Part shown: positions 17,099-24,778 of the stretch, piece after piece
Position numbering within the stretch: the stretch's first letter is position 1
Layout: every line of letters begins with the position of its first letter
DNA from: Methylobacterium oryzihabitans
Lineage (GTDB): Bacteria; Pseudomonadota; Alphaproteobacteria; Rhizobiales; Beijerinckiaceae
Length of the DNA stretch: 64,000 bases
Assembly (NCBI RefSeq): GCF_004004555.2
Contig: NZ_SACP01000024.1
Location: 26,291 to 90,290 of the forward strand
Reading direction: 5' to 3'
Notes under the pieces: generated by a model
Databases searched by the model: none
What the model saw: only the letters and a program-made list of their open reading frames with translations
What the model was told of the DNA's origin: nothing
Translations under genes and position numbers: made by a program

Positions 17099-17213
17099 TT
17101 GTGTTTTACCGCTCCATCGATACAACGACGGAACCGCCTGTCAATCGCGAACGTGCGCGGACGGGTCTTCCCTTAGGGACTCATGGCCTGGGCGGCCGCA
17201 AGAGGTCCACGAT

Positions 17214-18053
17214 ATGGAATATCCGCGCGGCATCTCGGCCCGGAAGGCGGTCCAGAGCACGGCCGAGGCGGCGGGCGCCCAGAGCATCGACCGGGCCGCG
17301 ACGCTGCTGCTGCTCGTCGGGCGGGCCGGGCCGCAGGGCGCGCGCCTCACCGATCTGGTGGCGCAGACCGACCTCGCCAAGCCGACGGTGCACCGGATGC
17401 TCACCGCCCTGGTGCGGGCCGGGCTGCTCGACCAGGTGCCGGAGACCCGTCGCTACCACATCGGCCCGGAGATCTACGTGCTCGGCACGCTGGCGAGCGC
17501 GCGGTTCGGGCTGCACCCGGTCTCGCTGCGCGCCCTGGTGCGGCTGAGCCAGGAGACCGGCGACACCGCCTTCCTGTCGGTCGCCCGCGACGTCTACGCG
17601 ATCTGCCTGCACCGGGAGGACGGCGCCTACCCGATCCGGGTCCACGCGCTCCAGGCCGGCGACCGCCATCCGCTCGGGGTCGGGGCCGGCAGCCTCGCGC
17701 TGCTCGCCGCCCTGCCGGACACGGAGGTGGACGAGATCCTCGCCGCCAACGCCGACGTGCTCGCCGCGCACTACCCGCGCTACGCCGGCGGGGTACTGCG
17801 GGCCCTGGTGGGCGAAACGAGGGCCCGGGGCTACGCCCTCAATCCCGGGATGCTGCTGGCCGATTCCTGGGGCATCGGCGTGGCGATCCGCGGCGAGGGC
17901 GGCCGGGCGGTCGGTGCCCTGTCGATCGCCGCGATCGAGGGCCGCCTGCGCGAGGACCGCCAGCGCGAGATCGCCCGGCTGCTGCGCCGGGAGGCCGACT
18001 GGGTCGAGGCCCGGCTGCGCCAACTCGGAACCGGCACGCGGGCGAGCGCCTGA
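17214..18053 (+). CDS. IclR-family transcriptional regulator
   Basis: 279 residues. The N-terminal winged helix-turn-helix (about 20-85) includes 'IDRAATLLLLVGRAG', 'LTDLVAQTDLAKPTVHRML' and 'YHIGPEIYVLG'. A GAF-like effector domain follows with 'LSQETGDTAFLSVARDVYAI', 'HPLGVGAGSLALLAALP' and 'RARGYALNPG'. ATG 17214 has AAGAGG at good spacing. It is divergent from the TRAP/thiolase/ligase genes, so regulation of that unit by an aromatic or short-chain acid is likely. Confidence 0.9.
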   Translation: MEYPRGISARKAVQSTAEAAGAQSIDRAATLLLLVGRAGPQGARLTDLVAQTDLAKPTVHRMLTALVRAGLLDQVPETRRYHIGPEIYVLGTLASARFGLHPVSLRALVRLSQETGDTAFLSVARDVYAICLHREDGAYPIRVHALQAGDRHPLGVGAGSLALLAALPDTEVDEILAANADVLAAHYPRYAGGVLRALVGETRARGYALNPGMLLADSWGIGVAIRGEGGRAVGALSIAAIEGRLREDRQREIARLLRREADWVEARLRQLGTGTRASA

Positions 18054-18062
18054 CAGCGGGCT

Positions 18063-18323
18063 CTACTCGCCGGTCGAGGTCTTCTGCGGCCGCAGCAGGC
18101 CGTCGGAGGTCTTCGGGGCCTCGCCCGGCGGCAGGACGCCCCTCGTCGTCCCGGTGGCATCGGGATCGGTCGGGCGCACCCGCTCCGGCACGGTCTCGTG
18201 GGCCGGGGGCATGTTCGGGGCCTGCTCGCGGCTGCGCTGCGGCGTGTCCACCGCCTGCGCCAGGGCCGCACTGCTCAGGAGCGCGCCCAGCACGAGCGCC
18301 ATCGGAATCCGCATCGTCGTCAT
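18063..18323 (-). CDS. Small secreted hypothetical protein
   Basis: 86 residues with a clear Sec signal ('MRIPMALVLGALLSSAALAQ') and a short hydrophilic, Pro-rich mature part rich in Arg, Thr and Glu with no recognisable domain. Similar in build to the protein encoded at 33396-33665. It converges on the IclR gene with a 9-base gap. Likely periplasmic; role unknown. Confidence 0.65.
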   Translation of the reverse strand: MTTMRIPMALVLGALLSSAALAQAVDTPQRSREQAPNMPPAHETVPERVRPTDPDATGTTRGVLPPGEAPKTSDGLLRPQKTSTGE

Positions 18324-18474
18324 CGCCCCCTCCTTGGCGGGTCTACGGTCGAGGAGGGAATGGACCCGGGGTCCGTTCGGTTCCCGGCCACCGGTCCGTC
18401 CGAGCGGCGCGCGTCCGCTCGCGCACGCCGCGTTTGCGCCGGTCGATGGTCCCGGTGTCGCCGGACACGGACGA

Positions 18475-19140
18475 TCACGTCCTCGCCGGAGGCTGCGAGG
18501 CAAAATGCTTCAGCACCATTCTCTCGGACGCATCGAGGTAGGTCGACATGGCGTCGGCCGCTTTCGCCATGTCGCCGGCTTCGATGAGCGCGAGGATAGA
18601 CCCGTTCATGTCGACGAAGGACGCATGCACGCGCTCCGGATCGCTGATGGCACCGAAGGCGAGCCGCAGTTCAGCGGAGACCCGCTTGAAGAGACCGCTC
18701 AGCCTGACGCAATCCGACAGATCGACCACGGCGGCATGATAGGCCATGTTGGCGCTTCCGACCGCCTGCCAGTCTCCCTGGGCCTGCGAGGCGAGCGCCC
18801 TCTCGTACGCCCTGCGGATGTCCCTCACGGCCGGATGCTGCCGCCACCCCTGCCGCACGGAGCCGCACTCGACGATCCGTCTCACACGGTAGATGTCGAG
18901 GATCATGTCCGTCGTCGGGATGCTGACGAAGACCCCGCGATGGGCTTCGTGCCGCAGCAATCCGTCCTTGGTCAGGAGCCGAAACGTCTCGCGCAGGGTA
19001 TTGCGCGACACGTCGTACCGTTCGCTGAACTCGGCTTCGGAGAGCTTGCGCCCCGGCGGGAGCTCTCCCGTGATCACGAGGTCGAGAATCCGCTGGGCTA
19101 GCTTCTCCGACAGCGGGAGTTCGGGCTCCTGACGAGTCAC
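18475..19140 (-). CDS. GntR-family regulator with FCD domain
   Basis: About 221 residues. The N-terminal GntR winged helix has 'LAQRILDLVITGELPPGRKL' and 'FSERYDVSRNTLRETFRLL'. The FCD ligand domain has the expected Asp/Arg and His positions ('YRVRRIVECGSV', 'NMAYHAAVVDL'). FCD regulators respond to organic acids. Start is taken as GTG 19140 with GGAGA upstream; a further GTG at 19179 is possible. Codon use is less GC-biased than in neighbours, and it borders an AT-richer region leading to the RTX gene. Its target is unknown. Confidence 0.88.
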   Translation of the reverse strand: MTRQEPELPLSEKLAQRILDLVITGELPPGRKLSEAEFSERYDVSRNTLRETFRLLTKDGLLRHEAHRGVFVSIPTTDMILDIYRVRRIVECGSVRQGWRQHPAVRDIRRAYERALASQAQGDWQAVGSANMAYHAAVVDLSDCVRLSGLFKRVSAELRLAFGAISDPERVHASFVDMNGSILALIEAGDMAKAADAMSTYLDASERMVLKHFASQPPART

Positions 19141-19717
19141 TCTGGTCTCCGAACGTGACGATCGTCTCGCGCTCCGCACACGGTGCGTGTCCGACGATTG
19201 GGCAATCGCGGCCCGAAAAGCGCTAGATAGCAGTCAGCTTGCTCAGCTCGCAGGCATAATTGCAGTGCAGCATGAAATTTTTGTTCAACAATGTTGACTC
19301 CTCGTCGGTTGAAGAACACGCTGTATCCATCGAGCCGGAACCCTGGGTCACCAGTTCGCCGGCCCGACATGACATGCCGCCCGAAACAGTAAGCGGCAAG
19401 TCCGACTGGCGCGAGAGCCTCGTGCCGACCGGGTTGCCCATCGTCGGGCCGCTCTCACGAACGACGCTGTTCTTCTCTGGCCTCGCGGCCGCTGCGTCGC
19501 CTCCCGCCATCCACGCCGGATGGTCCGGCATCGACTCGAATCCAGGCTGCGATCGATGAGGCGCGCCGCGGCGGGCGGTGCCAGCTGTCGGCATGTCAAG
19601 ATAGAAAATCCAGCATTCATCCGTCGTCCGACAATCCGATCTTTCTCGTCGAAGATTTGGATCTCGCGGATTGCGGAACGAAGGACACAGCCAAACTATT
19701 CGGAAGGACAATCACGG
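19141..19717. other. AT-richer divergent intergenic region
   Basis: 577 bases between the divergent GntR and RTX genes, visibly lower in G+C than the surroundings. It contains a 13-bp palindrome TCAACA-A-TGTTGA at 19285-19297 that could be a regulator site. Short open frames on both strands (19223-19711 minus, 19260-19559 plus) overlap each other and lack supporting features. No terminator or RNA gene was recognised. Confidence 0.5.
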
Positions 19718-22591
19718 ATGGCCGCCATCTCATTCGATCCCAAGGAGTTCTACCTCGACGGATATGTCGACGCAGAGGCGGTCGCCCAGAACGCGCATTA
19801 CGCAGGTTTGTACGTCGGCGTGAAGAGCAACCCGTACGAGAGCGGCCCGGTCTTCAGCGGGTCCTTCGACTGGCACTCCAGCGTGCATTCGAACCTCGCG
19901 GTGATCTCGGGGTTCGAAGCTGCCGGCGACGAGGCCGGTCTGGCGGCCTATGTCGAACGCACGTTCACTCCGGACGCCGTGCAAGGAGAGATCACGCGGT
20001 TTCAGAACGATCCGTACGGGTGGGCATGGCTCCTGCAGTTGGATCGGAAACTCAAGGATCACGGCTTCGACAATCTCGATCCTGCCGCCACCGTCTTTGC
20101 CAGCGCCCTGTTGACCAAGGCGCAAGAACTCGCTCCCAATTCCTCTGATTATGGTCAGCATTCCGACGCGCGCTGGTTCTTGGCCAATCTCTACACATGG
20201 GGAAAAAGCAATAATCGACCAGATATCAGCAACAGAGCAAAAGATATTTTTCTTGAAAACGAGGATGCCCAGCCGGTAAATGCCTATACATCGATCGATT
20301 TCGGCGCAAATACCAACAATTTCTGGTCGAATCTGGGGCTCTCTGCGTATTCGCACGTGGCGATGGGGGTCACCGACACCGCCAAATTCGAGACGACCTA
20401 CGATCGCATGCTCACCTCCGCCTCGGACGGGAGCCTGGACGAGCTGATCGCAAAGACGACGGCCGATGTCGCCAGCGGACGAGTCGGCTTCAGCCATTTT
20501 CCCGGCCTGCTCCTGACGGCCGCCTACGGGTACTGGGCGCTGTTCCAGGAGACGGGCGTCATCACCTTCGGCCGGGCCTACGACAGGATCGTCGATTTCG
20601 CCGAGACCTATGCGGCGGAACTGGGCGCCGATATCGGGTCCGGGCATTGGCTCCCGAGCTTTGCGACATTCGCCTCGGCGCTTCCCATGACGATGCAAGC
20701 CCACATGGTGAACGCCGTGACGGCGAACGGCACCGACGGGGGCGATTTCTACGTCGGAGACGTCACGAACGATACGCTCAACGGCGGAAAGGGCGACGAT
20801 TACCTGATCGGCGGCGCCAACGACGATACGCTGTCGGGTGGAGAGGGCGACGACGTCCTCTTCGGTGATGCCGGGACCGCGCCGCCCATCGGCATCGGCA
20901 TGGGGATCTCCGTCCAGACCCTGGCGCAGGGCAGCGGCAACACCTCGGCCGCCACGGCGCTGGATCTCACCGATCGGTTCTCGTTGGACAACGATCCGAA
21001 CATCGCCGATTCGACGGTCAATCCCCATACGACGGTGAACGCGACGGGGGACGGAAACAACGCATACTACAAGATCCACGTCAGCGGCGGCACGAAGATC
21101 GTCGTTGACATCGACGGCGCCGACAAGGGGTCGTCGGATGCGACCAGCGTCCTGAGCAGCCTGATCCTGTTCGACCCCCTCGGTAATCTTCTCGCGTTCG
21201 GCGGTTACGGTGCGAACGACCCCGGCTCGACCGGAACTTATGATGCTGCGTTGTCTTTCGAGGTGCCGATCGATGGCGAGTACATGATCGGGGTCGGGAG
21301 CCTCGTCGGCGGCATCCCGGCGGGCGGGACCTACACGCTCAACGTCTCGGTCCAGGGCAGGGATGCCGCCGCGGTCCGCCAGTACGATGGAGAGGCCGGC
21401 AACGACCTGCTGAACGGAGGGCCGGGCGACGACACCCTCCACGGCGGAGGCGGTGAAGACGTCCTCGACGGGGGCGCCGACGACGACCTGCTGTTCGGCG
21501 AGGCCGGAAACGATCGCCTCATCGGCGGAGCCGGCAACGACCATGCCCGGAGCGGGATCGGCAGCGACACGATGTTCGGAGGCGAGGGCAAGGACCGGCT
21601 CGACGGCGAAGGCGGCAATGACCTCGTCAAGGGCGATACCGGCGACGACGAGTTGTACGGTGGCGACGACGACGACTCGGTGCTCGGAGGTCTGGGCGAC
21701 GACTTCGGCTCCGGCGGCAGAGGCAACGACACCGTGCTCGGCGGGGTCGGCAACGACCTGCTGTTCGGCGACGACGACGACGACCGAGTCGACGGCAACG
21801 AGGGCGACGACCGCGTCTACGGCGGCACCGGCACGGACACCGTGTTCGGCAGTGCCGGCAACGACCGGCTGTTCGGCGAGGCCGGCGACGACACGCTGGA
21901 CGGGGGTGCCGGAGCCGACCTGCTGAGCGGCGGCGACGGGCTCAACACCGCGTCCTACGCCTCGGCCCTGACCGGCCTCACCGCCGAGCTCGGCAATGCC
22001 GCCGCCAACACCGGCGACGCCGCCGGCGACCGCTACAGCCGCATCTCCGGCCTGATCGGCTCGGACCAGGAGGACAGCCTCTCGGGCAGCGCCGCCGCCG
22101 ACACGGTGCGCGGCGGGGCCGGCAACGACACGCTGTCGGGCCTTGCCGGGGCCGACCAGTTGTTCGGCGAGGACGGCGACGACCTGCTTCTGGGCGGCGC
22201 CAAAAGCGACGTTCTCGACGGCGGCGTCGGCAGCGACCGGCTGATCGGCGGGGCGGGCTACGACCGCCTCACCGGCGGGGCGGGGGCCGACACGTTCGTG
22301 CTGATCGTGGGCGACGGCGGGACCTCGGTCGACACCTTGACCGACTTCACGTCCGGCGTTGACAAGCTGGAGGTCCGACTCTCCGGCGTGATCGATTCGG
22401 CTTCGGCCGCGGGGGTGACGCTGACGTCCGGCGCCATGATGAGGGGCAACACCCCGTCACCCGGCCTGTTCTACAGCACGAGCAACGGCAGCCTGTGGTG
22501 GAAACCGGGTGGGCCCACCGGTGGCGACACGCTGCTGGCGATGCTGTCGGGCAACCCGACACTGACGGCCAACGACCTCGTCGTGGTCTAA
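19718..22591 (+). CDS. RTX calcium-binding protein with DUF2891-like N-terminus
   Basis: 957 residues, no Sec signal, as expected for type I secretion by a C-terminal signal. The N-terminal ~350 residues resemble DUF2891: 'GSFDWHSSVHSNLAV' (about 49-63) and 'PYGWAWLLQL'. A first RTX block (about 350-385, 'GGKGDDYLIGG') is followed by a beta-rich region of about 160 residues with pre-peptidase C-terminal features ('YYKIHVSGGTKIVVDIDG', 'GEYMIGVGS'). A long nonapeptide array (about 556-850) follows, then a tail with 'ADTFVLIVGDGG'. AAGGA precedes ATG 19718. Bases 20100-20310 are unusually AT-rich, suggesting acquisition. No HExxH protease motif and no adjacent ABC/MFP exporter genes. Function unknown; the N-terminus may be a carbohydrate-active or binding toroid. 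Confidence 0.85.
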   Translation: MAAISFDPKEFYLDGYVDAEAVAQNAHYAGLYVGVKSNPYESGPVFSGSFDWHSSVHSNLAVISGFEAAGDEAGLAAYVERTFTPDAVQGEITRFQNDPYGWAWLLQLDRKLKDHGFDNLDPAATVFASALLTKAQELAPNSSDYGQHSDARWFLANLYTWGKSNNRPDISNRAKDIFLENEDAQPVNAYTSIDFGANTNNFWSNLGLSAYSHVAMGVTDTAKFETTYDRMLTSASDGSLDELIAKTTADVASGRVGFSHFPGLLLTAAYGYWALFQETGVITFGRAYDRIVDFAETYAAELGADIGSGHWLPSFATFASALPMTMQAHMVNAVTANGTDGGDFYVGDVTNDTLNGGKGDDYLIGGANDDTLSGGEGDDVLFGDAGTAPPIGIGMGISVQTLAQGSGNTSAATALDLTDRFSLDNDPNIADSTVNPHTTVNATGDGNNAYYKIHVSGGTKIVVDIDGADKGSSDATSVLSSLILFDPLGNLLAFGGYGANDPGSTGTYDAALSFEVPIDGEYMIGVGSLVGGIPAGGTYTLNVSVQGRDAAAVRQYDGEAGNDLLNGGPGDDTLHGGGGEDVLDGGADDDLLFGEAGNDRLIGGAGNDHARSGIGSDTMFGGEGKDRLDGEGGNDLVKGDTGDDELYGGDDDDSVLGGLGDDFGSGGRGNDTVLGGVGNDLLFGDDDDDRVDGNEGDDRVYGGTGTDTVFGSAGNDRLFGEAGDDTLDGGAGADLLSGGDGLNTASYASALTGLTAELGNAAANTGDAAGDRYSRISGLIGSDQEDSLSGSAAADTVRGGAGNDTLSGLAGADQLFGEDGDDLLLGGAKSDVLDGGVGSDRLIGGAGYDRLTGGAGADTFVLIVGDGGTSVDTLTDFTSGVDKLEVRLSGVIDSASAAGVTLTSGAMMRGNTPSPGLFYSTSNGSLWWKPGGPTGGDTLLAMLSGNPTLTANDLVVV

Positions 22592-22639
22592 ATGGAAACT
22601 GTCTTCAAGAGACTGACTTGACGGGTAATTTTTGAACGC

Positions 22640-22800
22640 GGGATCCCCCTCTCCCGAGAGGGGTAGGGGTGAGGGTGGCTCGGGCTCAGGATCAGGCACC
22701 AACGGTCGAGCCGCACAGCTCGACATTCGGCGTTTCATTCTGAGTCCGAGCCACCCCCCCCCCCCCCCCCCCCGGCCCCTCTCCCACTCGGGAGAGGGGA
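22640..22800. repeat. Palindromic repeat with a run of 20 C
   Basis: Related to the element at 12780. CCCCTCTCCCGAGAGGGG (from 22645) and CCCCTCTCCCACTCGGGAGAGGGG (near 22776) flank inner arms GGCTCGGGCTCAG and CTGAGTCCGAGCC. The right inner arm is followed by an uninterrupted run of 20 C at 22754-22773. A homopolymer this long is prone to slippage and to sequencing error. Confidence 0.75.
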
Positions 22801-22899
22801 GGTGCGCCACACCGAGAGCCGCCTTCGACCGGGGCAACGGGTGCAGACGACCGCCGCCCCGTTTCATCCGCAAGGGACGGCCATGCCGGTGTGCAACTG

Positions 22900-23024
22900 A
22901 TACCAACGGTCGTTGGAAAACGACCTTTGATTCCTTTCTCGATTTTTTCGCTAAGCCTCTGATTTGGCATAGAAAATTCGAGACAGATCGATGGTGATGC
23001 GTCCGCATCCTGGGCCATTGGTAT
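22900..23024. repeat. MITE-like element with imperfect terminal inverted repeats
   Basis: 125 bp bounded by ATACCAACGG and CCATTGGTAT (inverted, one mismatch). Internal hairpins GGTCGTT/AACGACC at 22908-22925 and GATGCG/CGCATC near the right end flank an AT-rich core. It codes for nothing. Small size, inverted ends and AT-rich core suggest a non-autonomous or dispersed palindromic repeat; no target duplication was established. Confidence 0.5.
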
Positions 23025-23141
23025 GAGTCGGCCCGTACCCGACGAACGACGAGAGCGCGGGGACAGCGCCGCTCGCCTCGGCTCAAGAAGGGATCACTCT
23101 GGCTCCAAGGCTGCCCTCGTCCAGCCCGCCTCGGTTCCCAC

Positions 23142-23642
23142 TCAGCCGGCCGGCGCCGGCTCGGCCAAGGCCGCCGCGATGGCGGAATCGAGCTCGCGGG
23201 GGCGGGTGCGCGGAGCGTAGCGACCGATCACCCAGCCGTCGCGGCCGACTAGGAACTTGGTGAAGTTCCACTTGATGCCCTCGGTCCCGAGCAGGCCGGG
23301 GCGGGCTCGCTTGAGATGCGCGAACAGCGGGTCGGCCCCGGGCCCGTTCACCGCCACCTTGGCGAGGACCGGGAACCCGACCTCGTAGGTGAGGCGGCAG
23401 AACCGCGCGATCTCCTCGGCGTCGCCGGGCTCCTGGGCGCCGAACTGGTTGCAGGGCAGGGCGAGCACGACGAGGCCGGCCTCGCGGTGGCGCCGCCACA
23501 GCGCCTCCAGGTCCTCGTATTGCGGGGTGAAGCCGCAGCGCGAGGCGGTGTTGACGATCAGCAGCACCCGGCCGCGGTACTGCGCCAGCGGGTGCGGGCT
23601 GCCGTCCGCCGCCCGGGGAACGAAATCGAACACGGATGCCAT
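23142..23642 (-). CDS. Glutathione peroxidase family protein
   Basis: 166 residues, the usual bacterial GPx length. The peroxidatic Cys is in 'LIVNTASRCGFTPQYEDLE', the Gln in 'LALPCNQFGAQEPG', and the Trp-Asn pair in 'IKWNFTKFLVGRDG', completing the family tetrad. The Cys (not Sec) form usually uses thioredoxin or glutathione to reduce lipid or organic peroxides. ATG 23642 is chosen because upstream in-frame sequence is unlike the family. It is separated from the divergent RND operon by the TetR operators. Confidence 0.93.
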   Translation of the reverse strand: MASVFDFVPRAADGSPHPLAQYRGRVLLIVNTASRCGFTPQYEDLEALWRRHREAGLVVLALPCNQFGAQEPGDAEEIARFCRLTYEVGFPVLAKVAVNGPGADPLFAHLKRARPGLLGTEGIKWNFTKFLVGRDGWVIGRYAPRTRPRELDSAIAAALAEPAPAG

Positions 23643-23802
23643 CGGTCGCCTCGCCGGAAGCCGCGGCCCCCTCGCGCCCGCTTGTGGCACGGCGCGAGGC
23701 CGGCAGCACAGCCCCGGGCAACCTCCCGCCGGCAGGGTCGTCCCCTGACTCCGGCAGCGTCCCGTGCCCGGTGGCCCGGAAGCCACACCCGGACCGGATG
23801 AG

Positions 23803-23838
23803 AATGAACATTCATTGACCCGAGAATGAACGTTCATT
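23803..23838. promoter_or_regulatory. Tandem TetR-type operators
   Basis: Two nearly identical palindromes, AATGAA-CA-TTCATT (23803-23816) and AATGAA-CG-TTCATT (23825-23838), lie 22 bp apart (two helical turns) just upstream of the small gene and tetR. This is a common layout for self-repressing TetR proteins that control efflux pumps. Confidence 0.8.
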
Positions 23839-23867
23839 ATGGTCGGATCCAGCGTAGGAGCAAGGCG

Positions 23868-24143
23868 ATGTCCGGGACCCGTCCGTTCGTTGTTCCCCAC
23901 TGGGGCGCCCGGCAGCCTCGGCCGGTCCCGGCGTGGTGGGCCCTGCGGACAGCCTGGTGGGCCCTGCGGGCGGCCTGCACCCCGCAGAACCTCGTCTTCG
24001 CGGCGGCGCTGATCCTCGGCTGGGCGATGCTGCTCGGCTGGAGCGGCCCGACCGGCTGGCAGGCGCGCCTGTGCGGCGCCGATGCGCCGGCCCTGGCCTG
24101 CGACGGGGTGCAGGGCACCGCGACCGGACGGAGCGCCTCGTGA
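23868..24143 (+). CDS. Small membrane protein upstream of tetR
   Basis: 91 residues with one likely transmembrane helix ('LVFAAALILGWAMLLGW') preceded by a short tandem duplication ('WWALRTAWWALRAA'). Two Cys follow the helix ('RLCGADAPALACDG'). TAGGAG lies before ATG 23868. The stop overlaps the GTG start of the TetR gene (GTGA), so it is the first, translationally coupled gene of the efflux operon and sits directly after the operators. No family recognised; it could be an accessory subunit of the pump or a leader. Confidence 0.65.
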   Translation: MSGTRPFVVPHWGARQPRPVPAWWALRTAWWALRAACTPQNLVFAAALILGWAMLLGWSGPTGWQARLCGADAPALACDGVQGTATGRSAS

Positions 24144-24778
24144 GCCCGGCGGCCAACGCGGTGCTCGACGCGCGCGGCGCGCAGACGGCCCGGCGCGAGC
24201 ACATCCTCGACGCCGCCGAGGCGTGCTTCGTGCGCAACGGCTTCCACCGCTCGACGATGCAGGACCTCGCCCGCGAGGCCGGCATGAGCCCGGGCAACAT
24301 CTACCGCTACTTCGAGTCCAAGGAGGCCGTCGTCCTCGGCCTCGCCGACCGCGAGCACGAGCGCGGCTGCGTCCTCATCGAGGAGATGGAGCGCGCCGAC
24401 GACCGGCGCGGCGCCCTGATGAGCATCCTCGAACGCTACTTCCTGCAGGCGAGCCGCGAGATGGCGCTCTTGCGCCTCGACCTGTGGTCGGAGGCCAACC
24501 GCAACCCCGACATCGGCGCGATGGTCGCCCGCATCGAGGACGAGGCGCGGTCGTGGTTCGTCGAGACCCTCGCGGCGCTCGCCACCTCGCCGGATTGCGA
24601 TCCCGGCGCCCTCTACGCCGCGATGAGCATCGTGATGAAGGGCCTCGTCATCGAGCGGGCGCTGTCGTCCGACTACGACCCGGCCCCGGGCGTCGCGCAG
24701 TTGCACGCCCTGATGGAGGCGGGCCTCGCCGGCCGCCTCCCGTCCGCCCCGTCCCCCGGCAAGGAGCCCGGCCGATGA
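24140..24778 (+). CDS. TetR/AcrR-family transcriptional regulator
   Basis: 212 residues. DNA-binding domain: 'ILDAAEACFVRNGFHRSTMQ' and 'LAREAGMSPGNIYRYFESKE'. The C-terminal helical domain resembles the TetR_C_6 type linked to efflux operons. Starts with GTG overlapping the small membrane-protein gene, and its stop overlaps the adaptor start (ATGA). It is expected to repress the whole operon through the paired palindromes at 23803-23838. Confidence 0.92.
   Translation: MSPAANAVLDARGAQTARREHILDAAEACFVRNGFHRSTMQDLAREAGMSPGNIYRYFESKEAVVLGLADREHERGCVLIEEMERADDRRGALMSILERYFLQASREMALLRLDLWSEANRNPDIGAMVARIEDEARSWFVETLAALATSPDCDPGALYAAMSIVMKGLVIERALSSDYDPAPGVAQLHALMEAGLAGRLPSAPSPGKEPGR

Noticed and set aside
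19223..19711. Possible genes on both strands upstream of the RTX gene
   Set aside because: The frames overlap each other, lack ribosome sites and resemble no family; treated as regulatory DNA.
21385..22270. Repeated units that might be taken for a CRISPR array
   Set aside because: They are in-frame RTX nonapeptide codons of a protein, with no uniform repeat and spacer.
19718..22591. Serralysin-type metalloprotease
   Set aside because: RTX and PPC-like parts fit, but there is no HExxH zinc motif.
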